From positions 1 to 64,000 of the forward strand of contig CAWAKJ010000004.1 in the NCBI GenBank assembly GCA_963782595.1: a stretch of DNA of 64,000 nucleotides, read 5' to 3'. Made by a program: the position numbers and the translations under genes. The first letter of the stretch is position 1, and the number at the start of each line of letters is the position of its first letter. The notes under the pieces are model-generated. The model did no database searches, had not been told where the DNA came from, and saw nothing but the letters and a program-made list of their open reading frames with translations. This document shows positions 1 through 7,742 of the stretch, one piece after another. Source of the stretch: JAMQPK01 sp963782595. GTDB lineage: Bacteria; Acidobacteriota; Vicinamibacteria; Vicinamibacterales; JAMQPK01.

Positions 1-34
1 GAATCAGCTGCTCTACCAACTGAGCTACGCCGGC
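1..34 (-). tRNA. tRNA-Thr, 5' part only (cut by window edge)
   Basis: Read on the minus strand, bases 34 to 1 give an acceptor 5' strand GCCGGCG, T8-A9, a D-arm with GCTC/GAGC stem and AGTTGGTA loop, then anticodon 5' stem GCTGA and TTC, where C is anticodon base 34. The overall pattern is typical of threonine tRNAs, so a CGT anticodon is inferred, but the rest of the anticodon lies outside the window. The gene reads out of the window, so its 3' half cannot be checked. Confidence 0.8.
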
Positions 35-205
35 ATCGAGAGAGGGTGAAGCTTCAGCGTATCACAATTGTCGCAGTTGCCTTCAATACCTTTCGACGTT
101 TTGGCACTCTTCTGCGCGCGGATACCTGGATGTTCGTGTCAGTGTGCCTCTGATACCTGCCATTCCTGTCGTGACGATACCGTCAATGAACAGGCAGGTA
201 GAGAC

Positions 206-394
206 ATGCCATACATAAGTGATGATCAGCTTCGTCAGCTGAAGCGATACGCCGAAGGGATTACTGACATGTTGGGCAAGCTGAGCGTTCAGCCCGCATC
301 CGATCCCCTCAACAGAATTCACGAATTGAATCGAGGCATCATTCAGATCCTGCAAGACGTGCAGAGAGCAGGCGGGAAAGGCAGCACTCTCTAA
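206..394 (+). CDS. Small hypothetical protein (62 aa)
   Basis: I do not recognise this gene. An ATG at 206 follows an AGGTAGAG-like ribosome site and opens a 62-residue frame beginning MPYISDDQLRQLKRYAEGI. The product is predicted to be mostly helical, with a conserved-looking QLRQLKRYAEGI amphipathic helix and a second helix NRIHELNRGIIQILQDVQ. There are no cysteines, signal peptide or membrane segment. The frame stays open upstream to a TTG at 68, but that extension is Cys-rich, lacks a ribosome site and looks non-coding, so the ATG was chosen. It sits alone between a tRNA and another small gene; no function is inferred. Confidence 0.5.
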   Translation: MPYISDDQLRQLKRYAEGITDMLGKLSVQPASDPLNRIHELNRGIIQILQDVQRAGGKGSTL

Positions 395-495
395 GACCCA
401 TCGCGTTTCATCCGCTTTTACGTTTTTGCAAGCGATCGTATGAGTGCGCCTCTGAGCCAGATCGTCGTCGACTTTTTAGCTGCTACACTGATTTA

Positions 496-726
496 GTGCC
501 GTACCAAACTCTCTGCCCGAAGTGCCAGGTGATCGGATTGGTGCGGTTCGAGCGTGTCATCTCAGGCAGGCACAGCACGCGGGAATACTATTGCGGCTAC
601 TGCGAACATCAGTGGAGCGTCACCGAGACTGATGTGCCCCCTCCGCCCATTCAGGCAGTTCTTCCTCCGCTATATCTCAGAAAACCACGCACACGAAACC
701 TTGGGCCGAAGCGCAGGTCGCAATGA
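496..726 (+). CDS. Small zinc-ribbon protein
   Basis: A GTG at 496 opens a 76-residue frame starting MPYQTLCPKC. Two CxxC knuckles, CPKC near residue 7 and CGYC near residue 33, are about 25 residues apart, the spacing of a small zinc ribbon. The part between them is basic and contains SGRHSTREYYC; the C-terminal third is proline-rich and then basic, so nucleic-acid or protein binding is possible but not shown. A TACACT -10-like box at 484-489 places the expected transcript start at or next to the GTG, with no ribosome site, so the gene may be leaderless. The convergent glycosyltransferase gene ends 23 bp downstream. Confidence 0.6.
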   Translation: MPYQTLCPKCQVIGLVRFERVISGRHSTREYYCGYCEHQWSVTETDVPPPPIQAVLPPLYLRKPRTRNLGPKRRSQ

Positions 727-748
727 GGCTCGTCGAGGCCGCTACCGG

Positions 749-2359
749 CTACTGACGAGACAACGCCAAATGCCCATTGCGGCGGGGAACATTCGGGAAG
801 GCGCCGCGCCGAATGTAAATCTTCAGATTCGGGCCCGGCCGCTCGATGCCCTCGAAGCCCGTGAGCGGCAGGTAGAAATCATCCTGCCAGTCATAGATGT
901 TCTCCGGATGACTCCCGACGCCGGCGCGGGCAAACCCGAGCTCGTAATCTTGTGCCAGGATTTGCTCCATTCCACGAAGGTCGCGGGGCACGAGCCGCAA
1001 CGGAGACGAGGGCACGACCACGAGATCTGGTCGAACGTCGCGCCGCCTGAACCGCGCTCTCGGGTATACCACTTTTTCGATGTCGTGAAGATAGACGCGA
1101 CTGCCTTCCGACCCTAGCTGGGCGATCGTCGTGCCCTTGGGAAAATGCCGCTCGACCCATCGGCGCGCCAGCAGGCGATTATCGTCGAGCGTCATCAGTT
1201 GATCGAACGCCACGACGGATTGCACCGACGGCCAGAGCAGACCCACAACACCTGCGGTCACGAGAATCGGCGCCAGTTCAGGGCGTCGCAACCGTGCGGC
1301 GAGCCAGCGGGCGGCTTCAGTCACCACATATCCAGCGCTCAGGCACAGGAACGGTACGACGGGGAGCATGTAACGTGCGAAGACGGTGTACCCGCTTCCG
1401 AGCACGAGATAGTACGAAACCGGGAAGAGCGCGACGAGCGATCCCTTGCGTGGATCTCGCCACAGCAACAGCCCGAACCCGGCAAGACCGGTCACGAGAA
1501 TCGGACTGCCGACACCATATCGCAACGAGGACATCAAGTGGTGACTCCATCCGCGCCCGACAATGACGCCGTGGCCTTGCGTCAGATGCCTGGACTCAAA
1601 GGTGAAGTCAGCAAGGAATCGTCGGAAGTCGAGCAGAGAATAGGGGGAAGAGAGCAGGAACGCGGCCGCCATGATCGAGATGCACAGTGCAGCTCGACGC
1701 AGTGGCGCGTATCCAGGCCGACGTATGCCAGAGGGGTCTGTGAGAATAGCCAGCAACAGGGGCAGTGCAATCAGAGCGGCGTTGTACTTGGTTGACGTGG
1801 CCAGTCCGGACGTGACGCCCGCCGCGACCAGGTCTCTGGTTCCGCCAGACTCCGCCAGGCGGACGATGAAGAGGAAGGCAACCAGTACCATGAACGTCAT
1901 CGGCACATCGGTCACGCCGAAGTGCGAGTCGCGCACGTGCAGAAAGGCAAGCGACAACAAGGCAGCGGCGGCGAGTGCCGCCGTATGTCCGAACAGACGG
2001 AGGCCGATGCGAAACAACATCAGGACGCTGGCGATACCGGCTGCGGCGCTGAGATATCGTGCGATCCGAAAGGTTGTCGTGGCAGTGACGCCGAGACCTC
2101 CGGCGTTCCACATCAGAAACGCCGCGGCGACGGCGAGCATGAAGAGCGCGGGATAGTTGAAAAAGTGGGGATTGAGATCGCCGTTGTACATCCCGCCGGC
2201 GATCGAAACAACGGCGCCCTCGTCGGGCCGGCAGTTGAGATGAGGGAACCCGAAGTTGATGCCGGCGAGCCGCGCCACCGCCGCCACTGCAAGGACCGCC
2301 GCAAGCGGCAGGTTCCGCAGCGTACGAATAGGCAGATCTGCGAAAGCAGACGCGCGCAT
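749..2359 (-). CDS. GT-C / GT39-like membrane glycosyltransferase (536 aa)
   Basis: Polytopic membrane protein with many hydrophobic segments and a first periplasmic loop carrying an acidic motif, NCRPDEG near residue 45, at the place where PMT/ArnT-type GT-C enzymes hold their catalytic acidic residue. A further loop motif RDSHFGVTDVPM also fits the family. Such enzymes move sugars from polyprenyl-phosphate donors onto proteins or lipids outside the membrane. The last 150 residues are soluble and contain EGSRVYLHDIEKVVYPRARF, consistent with a periplasmic tail. The ATG start follows GGGGGAG. The acceptor substrate cannot be told from sequence. No glycan cluster surrounds it; the neighbour upstream on the same strand is rtcB, 24 bp away. 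Confidence 0.75.
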   Translation of the reverse strand: MRASAFADLPIRTLRNLPLAAVLAVAAVARLAGINFGFPHLNCRPDEGAVVSIAGGMYNGDLNPHFFNYPALFMLAVAAAFLMWNAGGLGVTATTTFRIARYLSAAAGIASVLMLFRIGLRLFGHTAALAAAALLSLAFLHVRDSHFGVTDVPMTFMVLVAFLFIVRLAESGGTRDLVAAGVTSGLATSTKYNAALIALPLLLAILTDPSGIRRPGYAPLRRAALCISIMAAAFLLSSPYSLLDFRRFLADFTFESRHLTQGHGVIVGRGWSHHLMSSLRYGVGSPILVTGLAGFGLLLWRDPRKGSLVALFPVSYYLVLGSGYTVFARYMLPVVPFLCLSAGYVVTEAARWLAARLRRPELAPILVTAGVVGLLWPSVQSVVAFDQLMTLDDNRLLARRWVERHFPKGTTIAQLGSEGSRVYLHDIEKVVYPRARFRRRDVRPDLVVVPSSPLRLVPRDLRGMEQILAQDYELGFARAGVGSHPENIYDWQDDFYLPLTGFEGIERPGPNLKIYIRRGAFPNVPRRNGHLALSRQ

Positions 2360-2383
2360 CTGGGGGAGGGCGGTAATCCTACA

Positions 2384-3559
2384 CTAATCCCCCTTCACGT
2401 TGACGAACTGTTTCAGCACGTATTTGACCTCGACCAGCTCCTTCGCCTGCTCCATCACCTCGTCGATGTCCTTGTAAGCGGAGGGGATTTCATCCAGCAG
2501 GACCGATGATCGCCGGAATTCGATGCCGCGCATCGCGCTGTCGAGGTCGCTCATTGTGTACTGCCTGCGCGCGGCCGTTCGCGACAGCCGCCGGCCCGCC
2601 CCGTGGGGCGCAGAGCTGAAGGCCATCGGGTTCTCGCGGCCGGTCACGATATAGCTGCGGGTGCCCATCGAGCCGGGAATCATCGCCCACATGCCGCGCC
2701 GCGCTTCGATGGCGCCTTTGCGTGTCACCCAGACGCGCTCGCCGAAGTGCTCTTCCTGCTGCGTGAAGTTGTGATGGCAGTTGATGCGCTGCGCTTCCAG
2801 CTCGCCCATGTGACTGCTGTCGCCGTAGACGTGCCGGCTCACTTCCAGCATGACCCGATCCATCATCTCGTCACGATTGAGCCGCGCGAAGGTCTGCGAC
2901 CACTGCACGTCGCGGACGTACTCGTCGAACTCCTGGGTGCCTTCGGTGAAATACGCGAGGTCGCGGTCTGGCAGCGTCACTCTGTTGGTCTTCGCCAGGG
3001 CCTGGGCGCGGCGGATGTACAGATTCCCGATCTTGTTGCCGATGCCCCGCGAGCCCGAGTGCAGCGTGGCCCACACCGTATCCGATTCGTCGGTCGCAAG
3101 CTCGATGAAGTGGTTGCCGCCGCCGAGTGTGCCGAGTTGCAGCCTCCAATTCGGGTCGATGGCACTGTAGTCGCGCCCGGCCAGAGACTCGAGCTCGCGC
3201 ACGCGAATAGCCGCGCTTCCGCCGATCGTTCGATTGTTGTGGCCCGCGCTCATGGGAATGCGGCGCTCGATGCCGGAACGGATCGCCGGCAGGTCGGTGA
3301 GGTCGCCGCGCTTCAAGGGTGTCCGGACGGCCACCATGCCGCAGCCGATATCGACGCCAACGGCGGCGGGGATGATGGAGCCCTTTGTGGCCAGAACCGT
3401 ACCAATCGTGGCACCCCTGCCGTAGTGGCAGTCGGGCATAACGGCGACGTGCTTGAAGATGAACGGCATGGACGCCGTGTTCTCGATTTGCTTCAGCGCC
3501 TCAGCTTCGATCGACTCAGGCGGGGCGAAGACCACGGCTTTGTCGCGGAGGCGATACAT
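2384..3559 (-). CDS. rtcB: RtcB-type tRNA-splicing / RNA repair ligase
   Basis: The product (391 aa) is an RtcB ligase, which joins RNA 3'-phosphate or 2',3'-cyclic phosphate ends to 5'-OH ends with GTP and Mn2+. Family landmarks are all present: PDCHYGRGATIG at 42-53, the metal-binding GVDIGCGM with Cys73, GGGNHFIEL, HSGSRGIGN, the CHHNF metal site, GSMGTRSYIV and the guanylylated-histidine motif SAPHGAGRRLSR. Length is a little under that of the E. coli enzyme but no motif is missing. No RtcA cyclase, RtcR regulator or archease gene is adjacent, so it appears to be a stand-alone repair ligase. It is divergent from the small gene at 3617. Confidence 0.95.
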   Translation of the reverse strand: MYRLRDKAVVFAPPESIEAEALKQIENTASMPFIFKHVAVMPDCHYGRGATIGTVLATKGSIIPAAVGVDIGCGMVAVRTPLKRGDLTDLPAIRSGIERRIPMSAGHNNRTIGGSAAIRVRELESLAGRDYSAIDPNWRLQLGTLGGGNHFIELATDESDTVWATLHSGSRGIGNKIGNLYIRRAQALAKTNRVTLPDRDLAYFTEGTQEFDEYVRDVQWSQTFARLNRDEMMDRVMLEVSRHVYGDSSHMGELEAQRINCHHNFTQQEEHFGERVWVTRKGAIEARRGMWAMIPGSMGTRSYIVTGRENPMAFSSAPHGAGRRLSRTAARRQYTMSDLDSAMRGIEFRRSSVLLDEIPSAYKDIDEVMEQAKELVEVKYVLKQFVNVKGD

Positions 3560-3568
3560 ACTCTGAGC

Positions 3569-3597
3569 TTACACACACTTCAGCGATCGGTTATAAG
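3569..3597 (+). promoter_or_regulatory. Candidate sigma70 promoter for the gene at 3617
   Basis: TTACAC at 3569-3574 and TATAAG at 3592-3597 are separated by 17 bp. The predicted transcript start near 3604 would leave a very short leader. The match is by eye and has not been scored. Confidence 0.45.
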
Positions 3598-3616
3598 AAA
3601 GACAGGAGGCGACGCG

Positions 3617-3916
3617 ATGCTGCTCATCAGAGAGGTGTTCTTCTGCAAGCCAGGCAAGGTGCGATCAATGGTGGACAAGTTCAAGGCCATGAACACGGTG
3701 ATGGAGAGAATGGGGCTCGGGAAGGCCCGCATCATGACCGATCTCAGCGCCGAGCGCTATTGGACCGTCGTGGCCGAAATTGAAGTGAAGAGTATGGGCG
3801 ACTTCGAGAAGATGATGAGCGATCCTGCCCAAGGCAAAGAGTTCGAGGCCGTCATGAAGGGCTATCACGATTTCGTCGACTCGGGCCGGCGCGAAATTTA
3901 CACGATTGAAGCGTAG
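3617..3916 (+). CDS. Dimeric alpha/beta-barrel-like small protein (99 aa)
   Basis: The start is set by a perfect AGGAGG at 3604-3609, seven bases before the ATG. The protein begins MLLIREVFFCKPGKVRSMVD and has a beta-alpha-beta-beta-alpha-beta layout: a strand LLIREVFFCKPG, helix VRSMVDKFKAMNTVMERM, strands around ARIMTDLS and YWTVVAEIEVKS, a helix MGDFEKMMSDPAQGKEFEAVMKGYHDFV and a final strand REIYTIEA. This is the pattern of NIPSNAP/ABM-like ferredoxin-fold dimers that bind small ligands or act as accessory monooxygenase-like proteins. No catalytic residue is clear, so the call is structural only. The convergent neighbour is an SGNH hydrolase with a hairpin between them. Confidence 0.65.
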   Translation: MLLIREVFFCKPGKVRSMVDKFKAMNTVMERMGLGKARIMTDLSAERYWTVVAEIEVKSMGDFEKMMSDPAQGKEFEAVMKGYHDFVDSGRREIYTIEA

Positions 3917-3920
3917 AAGA

Positions 3921-3984
3921 ATTGCCACATTTTCGATTGACGATTGCCAATCAATTGCAAATCGACAATTGAGAATGTGGCAAT
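3921..3984. repeat. Inverted repeat between convergent genes
   Basis: ATTGCCACATT at 3921-3931 is the exact reverse complement of AATGTGGCAAT at 3974-3984. The 42 bases between them contain further mirrored CGATTG/CAATTG words, so an extended imperfect hairpin can form. It fills the space between two convergent genes and could act as a bidirectional terminator, though it lacks a clear T-tract. Confidence 0.6.
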
Positions 3985-3991
3985 GCGTGAT

Positions 3992-4786
3992 TCAGCGAAG
4001 CGCCTGTGCTATCGCAGCTTCGGCGAGCGGCGCCATCACCTTGTAGCCAGCGGCGTTCGGGTGCAGGTCGTCCTCGCTGTACTCGGCCTTCAACATCCCG
4101 GTGTTGTCGATCATCGCCGAGTAGTAGTCGAGATACACGTGCTTGTTCGCCGCGGCATACGACTTCATCCAGTCGTTGAGTGCCTTGATGCGGGCAACGG
4201 GCCGGCGTGTGGTCTGCGGCACGGTCGACGGGTTCGCCACGTGATAGGCGCTGACCGGAGTGATGCTTGCCAGCACGACGCGGACGCCGGCGGTCTTCGC
4301 CAGTTCGCTCATCGACGCCAGGTTGTCCTGAATCTCTTCGTTGGTTAACGGGCCGGTGTTGCCGGCGATGTCGTTCGTGCCCGCGAGGATGACAACGGCT
4401 CGCGGCTTCAGATTGATGACGTCGGCGCGAAACCGCAGCAGCATCTGCGGCGTCGTCTGAGCGCTGATGCCCCGATCGGCGTAGGTCTTTCCCGGGAAGA
4501 ATCCGCCAAATCGTTCTTGCTGCCAGAAGTCGGTGATCGAATCCCCCATGAAGACGACCGTGGGTTTGACGTTTCGATTCGCCTCGCGATAACGGCCGAG
4601 GTTGGCCCAGTCGCGAAGCCGGGTGTCTTGATTCGTTACGCCCACCAATGCCGCGGAGACGTCTGCACACTGCAGAAGCGACGGCGGAACCGCCTGGCCG
4701 GCTCCGCCGAGACCCTGCTGCGCCGACAAAGAACCCGATTGAACGACTAGCGAGAGTGCGGCGAGCGAGCAAACAAGAAGTTTCAT
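3992..4786 (-). CDS. Secreted SGNH/GDSL-family hydrolase (264 aa)
   Basis: Four SGNH blocks are visible: VVFMGDSITDFW (nucleophile Ser), a Gly block ADRGISAQTT, AGTNDIAGN with the oxyanion Asn, and DDLHPNAAGY carrying the Asp-x-x-His pair. These enzymes are esterases or lipases on carbohydrate esters, lipids or acyl groups. The chosen ATG at 4786 has GGAGG four bases upstream and gives a clear signal peptide, MKLLVCSLAALSLVV followed by SAQQ, so the enzyme is exported. A longer frame exists upstream, but it lacks a ribosome site and would bury the signal. A second, shorter SGNH gene lies at 25540; the two are distinct subfamilies. Substrate unknown. Confidence 0.85.
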   Translation of the reverse strand: MKLLVCSLAALSLVVQSGSLSAQQGLGGAGQAVPPSLLQCADVSAALVGVTNQDTRLRDWANLGRYREANRNVKPTVVFMGDSITDFWQQERFGGFFPGKTYADRGISAQTTPQMLLRFRADVINLKPRAVVILAGTNDIAGNTGPLTNEEIQDNLASMSELAKTAGVRVVLASITPVSAYHVANPSTVPQTTRRPVARIKALNDWMKSYAAANKHVYLDYYSAMIDNTGMLKAEYSEDDLHPNAAGYKVMAPLAEAAIAQALR

Positions 4787-4862
4787 GCGACCTCCGATGC
4801 GAAGAATTTGAAATAGGCGGCACGGCGGCACGATTAGTGCTACATGCGTCAGCGGAGTGTAT

Positions 4863-5006
4863 ATGAGCTTACTGCTGATACTGATCATCTTGCTTGTCGT
4901 GCTGGGCGGTGGAGGATTTTACGCGGGAGGGCCGAGAGTCGGTGGCGGTGCCGTTGGACTCATCCTGCTGATTCTGATCGTGATGGCGCTGACGGGGCGA
5001 CTGTAG
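4863..5006 (+). CDS. 47-aa membrane peptide, DUF3309-like
   Basis: An ATG at 4863 preceded by GGAG opens a 47-residue frame. It starts MSLLLILIILLVVLG, has a glycine-rich centre (GGGGFYAGGPRVGGG), and ends with a second hydrophobic stretch LILLILIVMALTGRL. Two short membrane segments joined by a Gly-rich turn are the hallmark of DUF3309-type peptides, which are widespread in Proteobacteria and Acidobacteria and have no known role. It is divergent from the SGNH gene and convergent with cysNC, whose stop is 6 bp away. Confidence 0.6.
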   Translation: MSLLLILIILLVVLGGGGFYAGGPRVGGGAVGLILLILIVMALTGRL

Positions 5007-5012
5007 CGACTG

Positions 5013-6809
5013 CTATCGAATCTGCCGCATGAGGTGTTCGAGCACGCGATTGACACGTTCGTCCACGCTCATCGCTTCGTCGAGCGTCAATTCGGCGTGC
5101 TCGGGCGGCTCGTACTGGGAGCTCGCGTCGTTTGCCCCGCTCAGATAGGTCTCGAGGAACGGAATGGTCTGACCGTCGCTCGTGTCCATCGTTCTTCGTG
5201 CCCGCTCGCGTTCCGCTCTGGTGGGCGACGTGAAACTGACGATGCACACCAGGCCGGTTTCCGCGAAGAGCTTGGCCACCTCGCTGACGCGGCGCATGTT
5301 CTCTTCGCGTTCGGGGCCCGACACACCAAGATCGGAGCTCAGTCCGGGACGGATATTGTCGCCGTCGAGCACGAAGACCTGAATGTGACGCTCGAAGAGC
5401 TGGCGTTCGAGCGATTTGGCCAGGGTGGTCTTGCCGCTTCCCGGCACGCCGGTCAGCCACACGACGGCGCCGCGGTGCCCATGGCGCAGATGGCGCTCAC
5501 CGCGCGCGACTTGAGACACGTCCGCGTTGACGCTCGCGTTGGCCACGACGGTCGCGGCGGCAAAGCGCTCGGGGACATCCACCACGATGCCGCCGCCCGC
5601 CACGTCGAAGCCGTCCACCAGCACAAGGCGTCCCAGCGTCGGCACGCGTTCGAAGAGATCGACCGCCACCGGGCGACGTGTGTGAATGACGACTTTGGCC
5701 GCGTCATTGGTGCGCACTGAATCGGCGCCCGCGATCACCTGAACGGTGGACGCGTCGACCACTTCTTCCAGCGTCTTGATCTCGCATTCGACTTCCTGCG
5801 TGACCAGCTTCAGCTTGTAACGCCTGCCCGCCGCCAGCGGCGTCCGGCCCAGCCAGAAAATACGTGCCGTAAATTCTGTTGCGAGACTGGGCGCGTCGTC
5901 GGTGTGTACGGCCACAGAACCGCGCTCGACGAAGAGCTGATCGGCAAGGGTGACGCCCGCCGGATCGCCGGCCGTCAGCGATTCGAGCTGTGGCGAGTTC
6001 CAGCTCTCGATCGAGCGCACGACGCTCGTGCGTCCCGAGGGAAGAAACAGCAACTGGTCGCCGGCGCTGAGCGTGCCGGCTTCGATTCGGCCCGCGAGAA
6101 TACGGCGGTGGTCGAAGCGATACACGTCCTGAATGGGGAAGCGAAGCGGCAGGTTCGTCACCGCTTTCGCATCAGGAATCGCATCGAGCGCTTCGAGCAC
6201 GCTTGGTCCATCGAACCACTCGAGGTTCGCGCCTCGTGCGGCAATGTTGTCGCCGTGGCGCGCCGAGACCGGCAGGATGAACTGCGCTTCCACGCCGATG
6301 CTCTTCAGAAACGTCCGGTAGTCGCTCGAGACTTTGTCGAACACCTGCTGCGAGTAGTCGACCAGATCCATCTTGTTGACGACGACAACGACCTGGCGGA
6401 CGCCAATCAATCTGAGCAGGTAGCCATGGCGCCGTGTCTGTTCCTGCACTCCTTCGGACGCGTCGATGATGATGAGGGCCGCGTCGGCGCGGGCTGCGCC
6501 GGTCACCATGTTCTTGACGAATTCCTTGTGTCCCGGCGCGTCGATGATGACGTATTCGCGCTTGGAGGTGCGGAACCAGATCTGGCTCGTATCGATGGTG
6601 ATGTTCTGGTCGCGCTCGGCCTGCAACGCGTCCATGAGGTTGGCGAACTCGAACGGCACGCCGCGCCGCTGGGCGATGGCGACGAGCTGCTCGTATTTGC
6701 CGTCGGGCAGCGAGCCGGTGTCGAAGAACAGACGCCCGATGAGCGTGGACTTGCCGTGGTCGACGTGGCCCACGACGACGAGTCTGAGCTGGTTTCGCGC
6801 GAACGTCAT
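5013..6809 (-). CDS. cysNC: Bifunctional sulfate adenylyltransferase subunit 1 / APS kinase (CysN-CysC fusion)
   Basis: The N-terminal 420 residues are a CysN GTPase of the EF-Tu type: P-loop GHVDHGKST near residue 14, then DAPGHKEF and NKMDLVD. It drives ATP-sulfurylase activity of CysD. The last 160 residues are an APS-kinase-like domain with Walker A GVPGSGKT near residue 450 and DGDNIRPGLSSDLGVS. The segment between IPFLETYLSG and QYEPPE (about residue 560) is only a few residues long. In typical CysC this region contains about 25 more residues, including the KGLYxKAR lid, so kinase activity is doubtful. The ATG at 6809 overlaps the cysD stop (TGATG), indicating translational coupling; a GTG one codon earlier is possible. 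Confidence 0.92.
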   Translation of the reverse strand: MTFARNQLRLVVVGHVDHGKSTLIGRLFFDTGSLPDGKYEQLVAIAQRRGVPFEFANLMDALQAERDQNITIDTSQIWFRTSKREYVIIDAPGHKEFVKNMVTGAARADAALIIIDASEGVQEQTRRHGYLLRLIGVRQVVVVVNKMDLVDYSQQVFDKVSSDYRTFLKSIGVEAQFILPVSARHGDNIAARGANLEWFDGPSVLEALDAIPDAKAVTNLPLRFPIQDVYRFDHRRILAGRIEAGTLSAGDQLLFLPSGRTSVVRSIESWNSPQLESLTAGDPAGVTLADQLFVERGSVAVHTDDAPSLATEFTARIFWLGRTPLAAGRRYKLKLVTQEVECEIKTLEEVVDASTVQVIAGADSVRTNDAAKVVIHTRRPVAVDLFERVPTLGRLVLVDGFDVAGGGIVVDVPERFAAATVVANASVNADVSQVARGERHLRHGHRGAVVWLTGVPGSGKTTLAKSLERQLFERHIQVFVLDGDNIRPGLSSDLGVSGPEREENMRRVSEVAKLFAETGLVCIVSFTSPTRAERERARRTMDTSDGQTIPFLETYLSGANDASSQYEPPEHAELTLDEAMSVDERVNRVLEHLMRQIR

Positions 6810-7627
6810 CACATGTAGCCGTCGCGCCTGAGTTTCTCAAACGCGTCTTCGCTCTCCTGATCCTGGGCGCGCCCCGCCCGTTCGGGCACTTTGGTCGCCT
6901 TCAGCTCGCTGACGATTTCGGCCACGGTCCTGGCCGTCGACTGGATCGGGAAAGTGCAGGGCGCGCAGCCGAGCGACCGGTAGCGGTGCCCGGTGCCGTC
7001 ATCGAAGTACAACGGAATGACTGGAATCTTCTCGCGCTCGATGTACTCCCACACGTTGAGCTCGGTCCAGTGCAGGAGCGGGTGAATGCGGATGTGCGTG
7101 CCCGGGGCGAAATCGGTCTTGAACTGGTTCCAGAATTCAGGCGGCTGGTCCGATGCGTTCCACTCCATGTTGGCGTTCCGCGGCGAGAAGTACCGCTCCT
7201 TCGCGCGGGTCGGATCTTCGTCGCGGCGCACGCCGACGATGATGCCGGTGTAGCCGTAGTGCTCGATCACCTGCTGCAAGCCGTCCTTTTTGAGCAGGCC
7301 GCAGCATTCGACACGGGTCGCTTTCCCGTTGGGATAGGTCGTGCCCGTCTCGAGCACGGGCTTGTTCATGCCGACGACGAGCTGCAGGTTCCACTCGCGC
7401 ACCAGGCGGTCGCGGTACTCGATCATCGACTGAATCTTGTAGCTGGTGTCGATGTGGACGAGCGGAAACGGCACGTGGCCGAAAAAGGCTTTCCGCGCGA
7501 GCCAGAGGAGCGCCGTGGAGTCTTTGCCAATGCTCCAAAGCATCGCCATGTTGTCGAACTTGGCGAATGCCTCGCGCATAATGAAGATCGATTCGCTCTC
7601 GAGAGCGTCCAGATGATCGTGTTGCAT
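6809..7627 (-). CDS. cysD: Sulfate adenylyltransferase subunit 2 (CysD)
   Basis: CysD (272 aa) makes adenosine 5'-phosphosulfate from ATP and sulfate together with the CysN GTPase. The PP-loop SIGKDSTALLWLA lies near residue 32, and HIDTSYK, GVRRDEDPTRAKER, HIRIHPLLHWTELNVWEYI and the YRSLGCAPCTFPI cysteine motif follow in the usual order. The protein is about 30 residues shorter than the E. coli one but no conserved block is missing. It heads a two-gene operon with cysNC. Upstream is a 115-bp gap shared with the divergent uvrA gene; no obvious regulator site was seen in it. Confidence 0.95.
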   Translation of the reverse strand: MQHDHLDALESESIFIMREAFAKFDNMAMLWSIGKDSTALLWLARKAFFGHVPFPLVHIDTSYKIQSMIEYRDRLVREWNLQLVVGMNKPVLETGTTYPNGKATRVECCGLLKKDGLQQVIEHYGYTGIIVGVRRDEDPTRAKERYFSPRNANMEWNASDQPPEFWNQFKTDFAPGTHIRIHPLLHWTELNVWEYIEREKIPVIPLYFDDGTGHRYRSLGCAPCTFPIQSTARTVAEIVSELKATKVPERAGRAQDQESEDAFEKLRRDGYM

Positions 7628-7742
7628 TCGTTTGGGTAGGTCGCGTATGCCGAAACCTTCCTATGCTAACATTTGAAGTTTACGGATGTCCCAAAAATCT
7701 CGACTGTAGCGCGCCACTTACGTTGCGCCCTACCGGAAATCC

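Noticed and set aside
2603..3616. Long open frame on the plus strand opposite rtcB, running into the gene at 3617
   Set aside because: It is the complement of a conserved gene in high-GC DNA, has no family signal before residue 339, and the real small gene has its own AGGAGG and ATG at 3617.
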